From Maribacter stanieri (GTDB taxonomy: Bacteria > Bacteroidota > Bacteroidia > Flavobacteriales > Flavobacteriaceae), in assembly GCF_900112245.1 (NCBI RefSeq), contig NZ_FOYX01000003.1, positions 248,001 through 312,000 of the forward strand: 64,000 bases of DNA. The letters run 5' to 3'. A model generated the notes under the pieces. That model was not told the origin of the DNA. It worked only from the letters and a program-made list of their open reading frames with translations, and ran no database searches. Of the stretch, positions 8,414-17,053 are shown one piece after another (positions within the stretch are counted from its first letter, which is position 1; the number at the start of each line of letters is the position of its first letter). The translations under genes were made by a program, and so were the position numbers.

Positions 8414-10849
8414 ATGAAGCAAGGCTTAAAATTCTTTTTCATCCATTTTTTTGTTGTCGTATTTTTTATCATTGCTGCATTGGCATACTTTAGTCCTGTT
8501 CTTCAAGGGAAAGTGATGTATCAGCATGACATTGCCCAGTATACGGGAATGGCGAAAGAACAAAATGATTTTAGAAAATCTAAAGACCAAGAACCATACT
8601 GGACAAATAGTGCCTTTGGCGGTATGCCAACTTATCAATTAGGGGCAAATTATCCACATAACTATATTAAAAAATTAGACCGTGTCATTCGTTTTCTACC
8701 AAGACCGGCAGATTACCTATTTCTGTACTTCATAGGTTTTTATATTTTACTCTGTTGCTTAAAAGTTGATTATAAACTAGCAATAGTAGGGGCCTTAGCT
8801 TTTGGGTTTTCTACCTATCTTATTATAATTTTAGGTGCTGGGCATAATGCCAAGGCACATGCTTTGGCATATTTACCTGTTCTGTTAGCTGGTATTGTGT
8901 TAGTTTTTAGGAAAAAATATCTCTGGGGGTTTGTGTTGACTGCATTGGCCATGGCTTTAGAAATTACGGCCAACCATTATCAGATGACGTATTATTTCAT
9001 GCTTTTAGTAGTAGTGTTAGGTGTAGTCTATCTAATTTATGCTATAAAGGAGAAACAGCTAAAACATTTTTTCATCTCAGTAGGTATTTTATTGTTAGCG
9101 GTAACTTTAGGTATTGCAGCTAATGCTACAGGGTTAATGGCTACTAAGGAATATGCCGATTGGAGTACACGTGGTAAAAGTGAATTAACAATTAATCCAG
9201 ATGGTTCACCAAAGGAAGATACCGGTGGTTTAAGTAAAGGGTACATTACCAATTGGAGTTATGGTATTACAGAATCATTGAATTTATTTGTTCCTCGTTT
9301 GTTTGGTGGAGGAAGCCAAGAAAATTTAGGCGAGAATTCTAAGTCTTTTAATTATTTAATTGATAAAGGTTTGCCAAGATCTAGTGCTTTAGATTTTGTA
9401 AGCGGGCTACCTTTATACTGGGGTGAACAACCAGGTACCTCTGGACCAGCATATCTAGGAGCCGTAATATTCTTCCTGTTTATTTTAGGTTTATTCTTGG
9501 TGAAGGGAAAACATAAATGGTGGTTGTTATTTGGGTCTCTACTTTCATTGGTATTATCGTGGGGTAAAAATTTCAGTATTCTTACTGATTTTATGATCGA
9601 CTATTTTCCTTTGTACGATAAGTTTAGGGCAGTATCTTCTATACAGATTGTCTTAGAATTATGTGTGCCAATTTTGGCTATTCTTGCCTTGAAAAAGTTG
9701 TTTAAAGATAAAGTGGCACAAGCTGATAAAATGAGGTCTTTGACTTTGTCTGCCGCAATAATTTTAGGTCTAGGTGTTGTGTTGTTCATTTTTAAAGGTG
9801 CTTTTCATTTTGTAGGCGCTGCTGATGATAATTTGCGAATGACCGGTCTGGAGCAGTTGCCAGAAATGCTTCGCTTGGATCGTAAGAGTGTTTATACTAG
9901 CGATTTATTACGTTCGTTAGCTTTTGCGCTAGGTACTGCATTGTTGATTTGGTTGTATCTGAAAGAGAAATTGAAAATGAATTTCTTGATTATTGCCATC
10001 GGGGTTTTAGTGGTGGTGGATTTAGTTGGGGTAGATTTACGATACGTTAATAATGACAATTTTGTGTCTAAACGTAAAATGTTAGAGCCTTTTCAAGAAT
10101 CTGCAGCAGATAAAATAATAGCCAAAGATAATAGCGTGTTTCGTGTCTTTGATCAGACAGATGGTTTTGATTCTGCAAAAACAGCATATTTTCATCAAAG
10201 TATAACTGGCTACCATGCGGCTAAGCCAGCGGGTATGCAAGACCTTTTCGATTTTCATGTATATAATGGTAACATGTCTATTCTGAATATGATGAATATT
10301 AAATATGTCATCAGAAAAGATCAGGAGGGGAATTCTTTTCCGATTGAAAATCCTAATGCTAATGGAAACGCTTGGTTTATTTCACAATTGAAACCGGTGG
10401 TCAATGCGGATGCGGAAATTATGGCTTTAGACAGTTTGGATACCAAAAATGTTGCGGTTATTAATTCTTCTAACTTTAAAGATATTTCACCGTTAGAATA
10501 TCAGGTAGATTCAACGGCGTCTATTTCTTTGGTAGACTATGAACCAAATCACTTGACATATTCATCTAAAAATAGCAACGAAGGCGTGGCAGTTTTTTCT
10601 GAAATGTATTATAAAAATGGATGGAACGCTTATATAGATGGAAAACAAAGTGATTATTTCAAAGTCAATTATGTACTAAGAGCACTTAATGTTCCTTCTG
10701 GAGAGCATAAAATTGAGTTTAAGTTTGAACCTAACGTAGTTGTTGTAGGTAGTAAAATTACCTTAGCTAGTACTATTTTATTAGGTCTTGTTATAGTCGG
10801 CGGATTAGGTTTTTCTTTTTTGAGGTCTAAAAAAGAAGAAGAAGTATAA
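8414..10849 (+). CDS. YfhO family membrane protein
   Basis: This is an 811-residue polytopic membrane protein. The N-terminal half has about a dozen hydrophobic helices with a first-loop QHDIAQY motif and FGGMPTYQ. A soluble extracytoplasmic domain follows (about residues 540-780), then a final helix. The pattern is that of YfhO, a GT-C-like family; B. subtilis YfhO is needed to glycosylate lipoteichoic acid. In Bacteroidota its substrate is unknown. It overlaps the next gene by one base (TAATG), and that gene overlaps the following one the same way, so YfhO, a glycosyltransferase and a flippase form an operon. A joint role in surface polysaccharide or glycolipid assembly is likely. Confidence 0.85.
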   Translation: MKQGLKFFFIHFFVVVFFIIAALAYFSPVLQGKVMYQHDIAQYTGMAKEQNDFRKSKDQEPYWTNSAFGGMPTYQLGANYPHNYIKKLDRVIRFLPRPADYLFLYFIGFYILLCCLKVDYKLAIVGALAFGFSTYLIIILGAGHNAKAHALAYLPVLLAGIVLVFRKKYLWGFVLTALAMALEITANHYQMTYYFMLLVVVLGVVYLIYAIKEKQLKHFFISVGILLLAVTLGIAANATGLMATKEYADWSTRGKSELTINPDGSPKEDTGGLSKGYITNWSYGITESLNLFVPRLFGGGSQENLGENSKSFNYLIDKGLPRSSALDFVSGLPLYWGEQPGTSGPAYLGAVIFFLFILGLFLVKGKHKWWLLFGSLLSLVLSWGKNFSILTDFMIDYFPLYDKFRAVSSIQIVLELCVPILAILALKKLFKDKVAQADKMRSLTLSAAIILGLGVVLFIFKGAFHFVGAADDNLRMTGLEQLPEMLRLDRKSVYTSDLLRSLAFALGTALLIWLYLKEKLKMNFLIIAIGVLVVVDLVGVDLRYVNNDNFVSKRKMLEPFQESAADKIIAKDNSVFRVFDQTDGFDSAKTAYFHQSITGYHAAKPAGMQDLFDFHVYNGNMSILNMMNIKYVIRKDQEGNSFPIENPNANGNAWFISQLKPVVNADAEIMALDSLDTKNVAVINSSNFKDISPLEYQVDSTASISLVDYEPNHLTYSSKNSNEGVAVFSEMYYKNGWNAYIDGKQSDYFKVNYVLRALNVPSGEHKIEFKFEPNVVVVGSKITLASTILLGLVIVGGLGFSFLRSKKEEEV

Positions 10850-12120
10850 TGAGAAAGGTTTTGGTCATTACTTATTATTGGCCACCTGCTGGCGGACCGG
10901 GAGTTCAACGTTGGCTCAAATTTGTAAAATACCTTAGAGACTTCGGTATTGAGCCTGTTCTTTATATTCCTGATAACCCACATTATCCTTTATTGGATGA
11001 ATCTTTTTTGCAAGAAATTCCTTCTGATTTAATTATTTATAGGCATAAAATAACAGAGCCATACCGTATAGCTTCCTTGTTTTCAAGTAAGAAAACAAAG
11101 CGTATTAGTTCAGGAATTATTCAGAGTAAAAATCAGTCTTTACTTGAAAAGCTTTTATTGTGGGTACGTGGAAATCTTTTTATACCCGATGCACGGAAAT
11201 TTTGGGTGAAACCTTCGGTTAGTTTTTTAAAGGAGGTTTTAGATAAAGAAAAAATAGATACCATTATTACTACAGGGCCGCCACATAGTGTACATCTAAT
11301 TGGTTATTATTTAAAACAAGCTCGGACATTAAACTGGATTGCCGATTTCAGAGATCCATGGACAACCATAGGTTATCATAAAAAACTTAAACTGACTTCA
11401 TCTTCTGAAGAGAAACATAAAAAATTAGAGTCTGATGTTTTAAATGCTGCGGATAAAATTATTGTTACTAGTAAGACCACAAAAAAAGAATTTAAAAATA
11501 TAACTTGTCAGCCAATACAGGTGATAACTAATGGATTTGACAACGTTGAAGAGACCAATTTTAAGCTTGATTCCAAATTTACTATTTCACATATAGGTTC
11601 CTTATTAAGTGGTAGAAATCCTATTAAGCTATGGAAAGTCTTATCTGAATTGGTAAGAAGTAATACTGATTTTAAGAATAAGCTTTGTATTCGGTTTGTT
11701 GGCGTAGTTAGTAATGAAATACTGGCTACTTTGAAAGATTTGGGTTTGTATGAGTTTATTGAAATTGTGGGCTACGTTTCTCATCAAGAGGCATTAGCTT
11801 ATCAAAAAACTTCTCAAATATTATTATTAGTTGAAATAGATTCGCAAGATACCATTGGTATAATTCCCGGTAAGTTATTTGAATACATGGCAGCGAAACG
11901 ACCAATTTTAGGGGTTGGTCCTAAAAACTGGGAAGTGGCTAGTATAGTTGAAGAAACTAAAACTGGACACATATTTGACCATTCTAATGATATTGCTTTG
12001 AAAAACGTACTTTTAAAATGGTTTGAACAATTTCAAGTGGGTAAGTTGCAAATAGACTCAAATGCTATTGAGCAATATAGTAGAAGGGAGCTTACCCGAA
12101 AATTAGCTGAATATATTTAA
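10849..12120 (+). CDS. Glycosyltransferase (GT4-like, GT-B fold)
   Basis: This 423-residue cytosolic protein begins with the segment VLVITYYWPPAGGPGVQR, typical of Bacteroidota glycosyltransferases with a GT-B fold. A donor-binding C-terminal half (about 220-400) includes IIPGKLFEYMAAKRPILG, the region where GT4 enzymes contact the nucleotide sugar. It is translationally coupled (TAATG) to the YfhO gene before it and to the flippase after it. It probably adds a sugar to a lipid-linked or surface glycan intermediate; the sugar cannot be told. Confidence 0.88.
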   Translation: MRKVLVITYYWPPAGGPGVQRWLKFVKYLRDFGIEPVLYIPDNPHYPLLDESFLQEIPSDLIIYRHKITEPYRIASLFSSKKTKRISSGIIQSKNQSLLEKLLLWVRGNLFIPDARKFWVKPSVSFLKEVLDKEKIDTIITTGPPHSVHLIGYYLKQARTLNWIADFRDPWTTIGYHKKLKLTSSSEEKHKKLESDVLNAADKIIVTSKTTKKEFKNITCQPIQVITNGFDNVEETNFKLDSKFTISHIGSLLSGRNPIKLWKVLSELVRSNTDFKNKLCIRFVGVVSNEILATLKDLGLYEFIEIVGYVSHQEALAYQKTSQILLLVEIDSQDTIGIIPGKLFEYMAAKRPILGVGPKNWEVASIVEETKTGHIFDHSNDIALKNVLLKWFEQFQVGKLQIDSNAIEQYSRRELTRKLAEYI

Positions 12121-13574
12121 TGGGAATCGTACTAAAACAGTCATTGAACAACACTATTGTAACCTATATAGGTTTTGCAATAGGTGCTGCCAATACCTTG
12201 TTTTTATACACCAATTTTATGCAACCAGATAATTATGGATTAATACAGGTTATCTTATCGGTGTCTGCAGTTTTAACACCAATTTTGGCTTTTGGTGTTC
12301 CAAATAGCTTGGTTAAATTTTATTCGAATTTTAAAAACGAGGAGCGTCAAGATTCATTTTTGACATTAATGGTTTTACTTCCTTTGGTTCTTATTATACC
12401 TATTGCAATTGTAAGCTATATAGCAAATGATGCTATAGGTAACTTACTTTCAAGGCAGAATGCTATTGTCCGTGATTATGTTTGGCATATTTTTTTAGTA
12501 GGTATGGCTATGGCATATTTTGAAGTGTTTTATGCCTGGGCTAGAATTAGAATGAAATCGATGTTTGGTAATTTTATGAAGGAGATTTTTTGTAGAGTTG
12601 GTCAAACTATATTATTGATACTTCTATGGGTTAAGGTAATCGATATTGATTTTTTTATAAATGCATTGGTAGGCTTTTATTTAGTACGTACCATAATTAT
12701 GAAAATCTATGCTTATAGTTTACGGAAACCACATCTAAATTTTAAACTGCCTTCTAACTGGGTAACTATTGTAAAATACAGTGGATTAATAATTCTTGGC
12801 GGATCCACAGCAATCGTTTTAATGGAGGTCGATAAGGTAATGTTGAATAATTTTTTAGAACTGGAAAATGTGGCATTTTACGCTGTTGCCGGTTTTATTG
12901 CTTCAACTATAGCTGTGCCAACAAAAGCAATGCATCAAATTACCTATCCACTTACAGCTAAATACTTGAATGAGAAAAATAAGTCTGCCCTTAAGGAGCT
13001 ATATCAGAAAAGTTCATTGACACTATTTATTGTCTCGGGGATTCTTTTCCTACTTATTTTATTGAACCTAAATGAACTTTATGAGTTACTTCCTCAAAAA
13101 TATTCTGGTGGATTTATGATTGTGTTTTGGGTAGGGTTGGTTAAGGTGTATGATGCACTTTTAGGTAATAATAATTCTATTTTATTCAATTCTGATTATT
13201 ACCGTTCTATCCTTTTTTTCGGCGTATTATTGGCTGCTTTAGCAATTGTTTTTAATCTTTGGTTAATTCCTAATTATGGCATCAATGGTGCGGCTATTGC
13301 TAGTTTTAGCGCTTTCTTTATTTACAATACTCTAAAATTAGGGTATGTAAAACTTAAGTTTAAAATACTTCCATTTACCAATGAAACATTTAAAGTTCTG
13401 GCATTGCTTATAGTAGTTGGTGCTATATTTTCTTTTGTTTCTTTCCCATTTCATCCCATTATAAACATTGGTCTAAAAAGTATACTAATGATTGTTGTGT
13501 ATGTAGGTATTCTGTATCGTTTTAAAATATCAGAAGACGTGTATGGTGTTTTGAATAAATTTCTAAATCGCTAA
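12120..13574 (+). CDS. Polysaccharide flippase (Wzx/MATE-like oligosaccharide transporter)
   Basis: This 484-residue protein has about 12-14 membrane helices, in the pattern of the Polysacc_synt/MOP superfamily that flips lipid-linked oligosaccharides outward. No signal peptide precedes the first helix. It shares a TAATG junction with the glycosyltransferase before it. Its stop codon abuts the convergent AI-2E family gene with no gap. With the two preceding genes it suggests a small envelope-glycan module; no polymerase or chain-length regulator is nearby. Confidence 0.85.
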   Translation: MGIVLKQSLNNTIVTYIGFAIGAANTLFLYTNFMQPDNYGLIQVILSVSAVLTPILAFGVPNSLVKFYSNFKNEERQDSFLTLMVLLPLVLIIPIAIVSYIANDAIGNLLSRQNAIVRDYVWHIFLVGMAMAYFEVFYAWARIRMKSMFGNFMKEIFCRVGQTILLILLWVKVIDIDFFINALVGFYLVRTIIMKIYAYSLRKPHLNFKLPSNWVTIVKYSGLIILGGSTAIVLMEVDKVMLNNFLELENVAFYAVAGFIASTIAVPTKAMHQITYPLTAKYLNEKNKSALKELYQKSSLTLFIVSGILFLLILLNLNELYELLPQKYSGGFMIVFWVGLVKVYDALLGNNNSILFNSDYYRSILFFGVLLAALAIVFNLWLIPNYGINGAAIASFSAFFIYNTLKLGYVKLKFKILPFTNETFKVLALLIVVGAIFSFVSFPFHPIINIGLKSILMIVVYVGILYRFKISEDVYGVLNKFLNR

Positions 13575-14612
13575 TTACATTTGATTCGTGCTTTTTTGTG
13601 GTGCTTTTTGAAGACCGTATTGTTGTTTGTAAATTTTAACGATTATTAAAAATAGGTTTATAATCAGCGGACCAAAAATAAGTCCAACAAATCCAAACAA
13701 AGGGATACCAATTAATACTCCAATTAATGTAATTAGCGGATGTGTGCTATCTAGTTTTTTTAGTACAAATAAACGAATTACATTATCGGTCATGCCTACT
13801 ACAAGGATGCCATAGAGCAAAATTCCCCATGCTTGAAAATCTTCGCCACTAGCAAGGCTCAATACAAATACTGGAAATATGCCAATGAATGTACCAATGA
13901 ATGGAATCATTGATCCTATGGTTACGATTACAAACCAAAAAAGCGGATTTTCAATTCCGAAAATATAAAATCCTATAAGTGCTATGAAACCTTGAGCTAC
14001 AGCAACTAAGGGTATTGCAATGGCATTTGAACGAACAACATTGTCTATTTCTTTACCTAATGTAACCAAATTTTTATTACTTAATGGAATGTATTCTAAA
14101 AGCGATTCTTTTAATTGTTTTGGACTCTTTAGCATGTAATAAAGCAGAAATAATAAAATCCCTAAAGAGATTAAAATGTTGAAAGTACCACTTGCAAAAC
14201 CTTGTAAGTTATCTGTTAACCAACCAGAAGCTTGTTCTGGGTCAATAGCCGATGAGATATCGTATTGAACATATTTTTCTAGCTGAAATAATTGTTCTTT
14301 AAAAGCTTTGGTTACTTGTTCAGATTTATCGGTAAAGTTATCTAGTTGTGAGCTTAACATAAATGCAGCACCTGTTATTGGAACAAAAATGCCAACGAAG
14401 GAAGCAAAAATCAATAGCATTGAAGCCCATGTTCTTTTAACCCCTTTGTTTATAAGTTTTAGCATCCACTTTCTAAGAACTACATATAAAGTTAATGCTC
14501 CTAAAACACCAGAAATATAAGGAAGCATATACTTAATAATTAGCCCTCCAAGAAAAATTATCAATGTCAGTATAATCAGTTGCCTTAGTATTTTATGATT
14601 TATTTTTTTCAT
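13575..14612 (-). CDS. AI-2E family transporter (PerM/TqsA-like)
   Basis: This 345-residue membrane protein has about eight helices: two or three at the N-terminus, a soluble loop around 90-140, and a C-terminal block with SMIPFIGTFIGIFPV, the conserved signature of the family. Members have been linked to export of the AI-2 signal and to ion antiport, so the substrate is open. The C-terminus has a short polar tail. The gene stands alone and converges with the flippase without any intergenic base. Confidence 0.85.
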   Translation of the reverse strand: MKKINHKILRQLIILTLIIFLGGLIIKYMLPYISGVLGALTLYVVLRKWMLKLINKGVKRTWASMLLIFASFVGIFVPITGAAFMLSSQLDNFTDKSEQVTKAFKEQLFQLEKYVQYDISSAIDPEQASGWLTDNLQGFASGTFNILISLGILLFLLYYMLKSPKQLKESLLEYIPLSNKNLVTLGKEIDNVVRSNAIAIPLVAVAQGFIALIGFYIFGIENPLFWFVIVTIGSMIPFIGTFIGIFPVFVLSLASGEDFQAWGILLYGILVVGMTDNVIRLFVLKKLDSTHPLITLIGVLIGIPLFGFVGLIFGPLIINLFLIIVKIYKQQYGLQKAPQKSTNQM

Positions 14613-14726
14613 GATGATTGTTTCTTGGAGTTCAGAAAAGTAGACCTAAACGTTCACCCTCATTAACTCACTTCAATTTTTTAGTAGTTCAAAAATTAAT
14701 AATGTAGAAATCGATTAAAACCTTAC

Positions 14727-14734
14727 TAACTTTG
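14727..14734 (+). promoter_or_regulatory. Bacteroidota -7 element (TAACTTTG)
   Basis: TAACTTTG matches TAnnTTTG and lies 10 bases before the ATG of the pseudouridine synthase, so the leader would be very short. Confidence 0.55.
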
Positions 14735-14744
14735 ATGTATTGGT

Positions 14745-15614
14745 ATGCAGATAAAAGAAATACATATTGCTGATAAGAATACTGTACCAACAAGGTTGCA
14801 AGAGTATGGAGTAGGGGTGTTTCAAAAAATAGCTACTAAATCTGCTTTAAAAAAAGCCATTAAGAAACAGCACGTATTTGTTAATGGTTCTATTGCAACA
14901 ACAGCAATAGTAATTGTTAGTGGTGATATTATAGAATATTATCATCCAGCAATAAGTGTGGCTAAAACAAGACTTAAGCTTAATCTAGAAATAGTATACG
15001 AAGATGATTATTTGGCAGTGATTAATAAGCCTGCAGGTATACTTGTTAGTGGAAATGGATTCAAAACCGTTGCAAATGCTTTGGTCCAAAATTTAAAGGA
15101 AAGCTTGGCTAAAGATGCTGTAAATCCCCAACCAGCACATCGTTTGGATTATGCCACTACTGGATTGCTTTTGGTGGGAAAAACGAATAGTGTAATTACT
15201 GATTTAAATAGACTATTTGAGCATAAGAATATTAGTAAAACCTATTTTGCGATTACTATAGGAGCTATGAATACTACCGGAACAATAGATTTGGATATAG
15301 ATGGTAAACCCGCAATTTCTACTTTTGAAGTTGTTGAAACGGTAAAATCTGAACGATTTACTTTTCTCAACTTAGTTAGATTGAACCCACAAACTGGTAG
15401 ACGTCATCAATTAAGAAAACATTTGTTGGGTATAGGAAACCCTATATTAGGTGATGCTAGCTATTTTTTAGAAGGTCTTCAATTAAAAGGAAAGGGCTTG
15501 TATTTACATGCACAATCCATTGAGTTTAACCATCCTGTAACTAATGAAAACTTTCACGTTGTTTTAGAACTTCCTAAAAAGTTTAAAAAACTATTCCCTA
15601 AAAAGGATAAATGA
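14745..15614 (+). CDS. RluA family pseudouridine synthase
   Basis: This 289-residue protein isomerises uridine to pseudouridine in rRNA or tRNA. An N-terminal S4-like segment (about 20-70) precedes the catalytic domain. The catalytic aspartate lies in HRLDYATTG, the RluA-type HRLD motif, and RRHQLRKHL further on is the typical RNA-contact segment. It ends shortly before a strong hairpin. The target nucleotide cannot be predicted, since RluA-type paralogues are numerous in Bacteroidota. Confidence 0.9.
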   Translation: MQIKEIHIADKNTVPTRLQEYGVGVFQKIATKSALKKAIKKQHVFVNGSIATTAIVIVSGDIIEYYHPAISVAKTRLKLNLEIVYEDDYLAVINKPAGILVSGNGFKTVANALVQNLKESLAKDAVNPQPAHRLDYATTGLLLVGKTNSVITDLNRLFEHKNISKTYFAITIGAMNTTGTIDLDIDGKPAISTFEVVETVKSERFTFLNLVRLNPQTGRRHQLRKHLLGIGNPILGDASYFLEGLQLKGKGLYLHAQSIEFNHPVTNENFHVVLELPKKFKKLFPKKDK

Positions 15615-15627
15615 TTAGTACAAAGAA

Positions 15628-15659
15628 AGCGCCGTAATGAACGTATTCATTACGGCGCT
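15628..15659 (-). terminator. Strong hairpin between converging genes
   Basis: A 13-bp perfect GC-rich stem (15628-15640 with 15647-15659) is followed on the minus strand by a short T-rich stretch. It probably ends the minus-strand gene at 15688 and may also serve the pseudouridine synthase. Confidence 0.65.
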
Positions 15660-15687
15660 AAACAACTAACCAACCTAAAAACTATTT

Positions 15688-16902
15688 TTAATTTCTTCTA
15701 CTACTTCTAGTAGCCGTACTTGTTCTAGAGCTTGAGCTTCTAGATGGAGCTTTACTAACCTTTCTAGAATTTGAACTTCTACTTACCGTACTTGTACTTC
15801 TAGATGGACTTTTAGTCGCTGTTCTAGCGGTAGTACTACGTTGCGTTCTTGTATTCGTTGCAGTTCTTGTATTTGAACTTCTGCTAACTGGTTTCTTATA
15901 TGTTGTAGTACTTCTTTTTACAGTTGTACTTCTTGGTGTTTTTATTACTTCTCTTTTAGTAACCGTTCTACTTGGCGTACTTCGAACTGCCGAGCTATTA
16001 CCACGTTTTACCGTGCCATTGTTAGATGAACTTCTAGTTACTGTTCTACTTTGTGTAGATCTACCGCTATTGGCGTTACTACGTCTTACTGTTGTAGACC
16101 TGTTGACAGTAGAACTTCTATTAGTTCTTGTCGTATTATTAGAAGCAATTGTTCTATTATTTTTTATAGCATTATTTCTTTTTGCTACACTTCTATTACT
16201 TCTATAAGAATTGTCTCTTACTGCTACACGTTTATCGTTTCTGTAAATAGTAGATCTGTTATTTCTAATTTTATTATATCTATGTTGCTTACCAACTGAT
16301 ACATAAGATTTTCTATAATTGTTTCTATAAGGACTGTAATAAGAATATCTAACTGGTGTATAATATCTTCTGTAAGGACTGTTATATACGAAACTAAATC
16401 CTATTGCCGGTCTAACAAACCATCTGTGAAAAGGACGGTATACATAATTTCTATTATATACATTAATATATCCTGTATGGTAATCATAGAACCCATTGTT
16501 ATTGTAGTACACATGCATATTACCTACACTACGTACTCTATTATTTGAGTAATTAATATCTACATCACCAATTTCGCTTACACGACCATAGTAGTCATAA
16601 AAAATAGGCACATTCTCTACCTGAATTACTGCACCATAATCATCGTATTGAGCAAATGGACTATAATCATAACCAGAATTAAATGTTACTCCATTTTTTC
16701 TACCGGTTACTTGGTTTTCGATATAGAAATCAAATTCACCATCTGGATAAACAGAAAAAGTAATTCCGCTTTCTATAAAAATAAAAGAGTTATCGTATCT
16801 ATAAGTATTGCTATTTGCAACCTTATCTTCGCTAATACCTGAGGCGAAAACACCTGTGGTGCCTAAAATCATCGCTGTAAAAAGTAGTACTAAGTTTTTC
16901 AT
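15688..16902 (-). CDS. Secreted protein with a long basic Ser/Thr/Arg low-complexity tail
   Basis: I do not recognise a functional family. The 404-residue protein has a clear signal peptide (ending VFASG). A beta-rich domain follows (about 25-140) with many Tyr, Asn and Asp residues and a repeated YYGRVSEIG-like element. A Tyr/Arg-rich linker comes next. From about residue 200 to the end there is a low-complexity region of Ser, Thr, Arg, Lys and Asn, strongly basic and surely disordered. The tail could bind polyanions such as surface polysaccharide or extracellular DNA, but that is speculation. It has its own terminator-like hairpin and stands alone. Confidence 0.75.
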   Translation of the reverse strand: MKNLVLLFTAMILGTTGVFASGISEDKVANSNTYRYDNSFIFIESGITFSVYPDGEFDFYIENQVTGRKNGVTFNSGYDYSPFAQYDDYGAVIQVENVPIFYDYYGRVSEIGDVDINYSNNRVRSVGNMHVYYNNNGFYDYHTGYINVYNRNYVYRPFHRWFVRPAIGFSFVYNSPYRRYYTPVRYSYYSPYRNNYRKSYVSVGKQHRYNKIRNNRSTIYRNDKRVAVRDNSYRSNRSVAKRNNAIKNNRTIASNNTTRTNRSSTVNRSTTVRRSNANSGRSTQSRTVTRSSSNNGTVKRGNSSAVRSTPSRTVTKREVIKTPRSTTVKRSTTTYKKPVSRSSNTRTATNTRTQRSTTARTATKSPSRSTSTVSRSSNSRKVSKAPSRSSSSRTSTATRSSRRN

Positions 16903-16987
16903 AATATAAGGTTTAAATCTGCCCCTTGAGCAGTTGTTCTAAATGTAAATATTTACATTCCTTTAGTGTATTACAAACAGCGTGCCA

Positions 16988-17034
16988 AAAAAAATACCCA
17001 TTGATTATTTTGTTAATAATCAATGGGTTATGTA
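16988..17034 (-). terminator. Terminator of uvrA
   Basis: A 13-bp perfect stem (16997-17009 with 17015-17027) is followed on the minus strand by a T-run. It lies just after the uvrA stop codon. Confidence 0.88.
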
Positions 17035-17053
17035 TTTTTTGTGGGTGTTTAAA

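Noticed and set aside
16013-16299. Plus-strand frames in the basic-tail gene
   Set aside because: They are reverse-complement shadows of the low-complexity Ser/Thr/Arg coding region.
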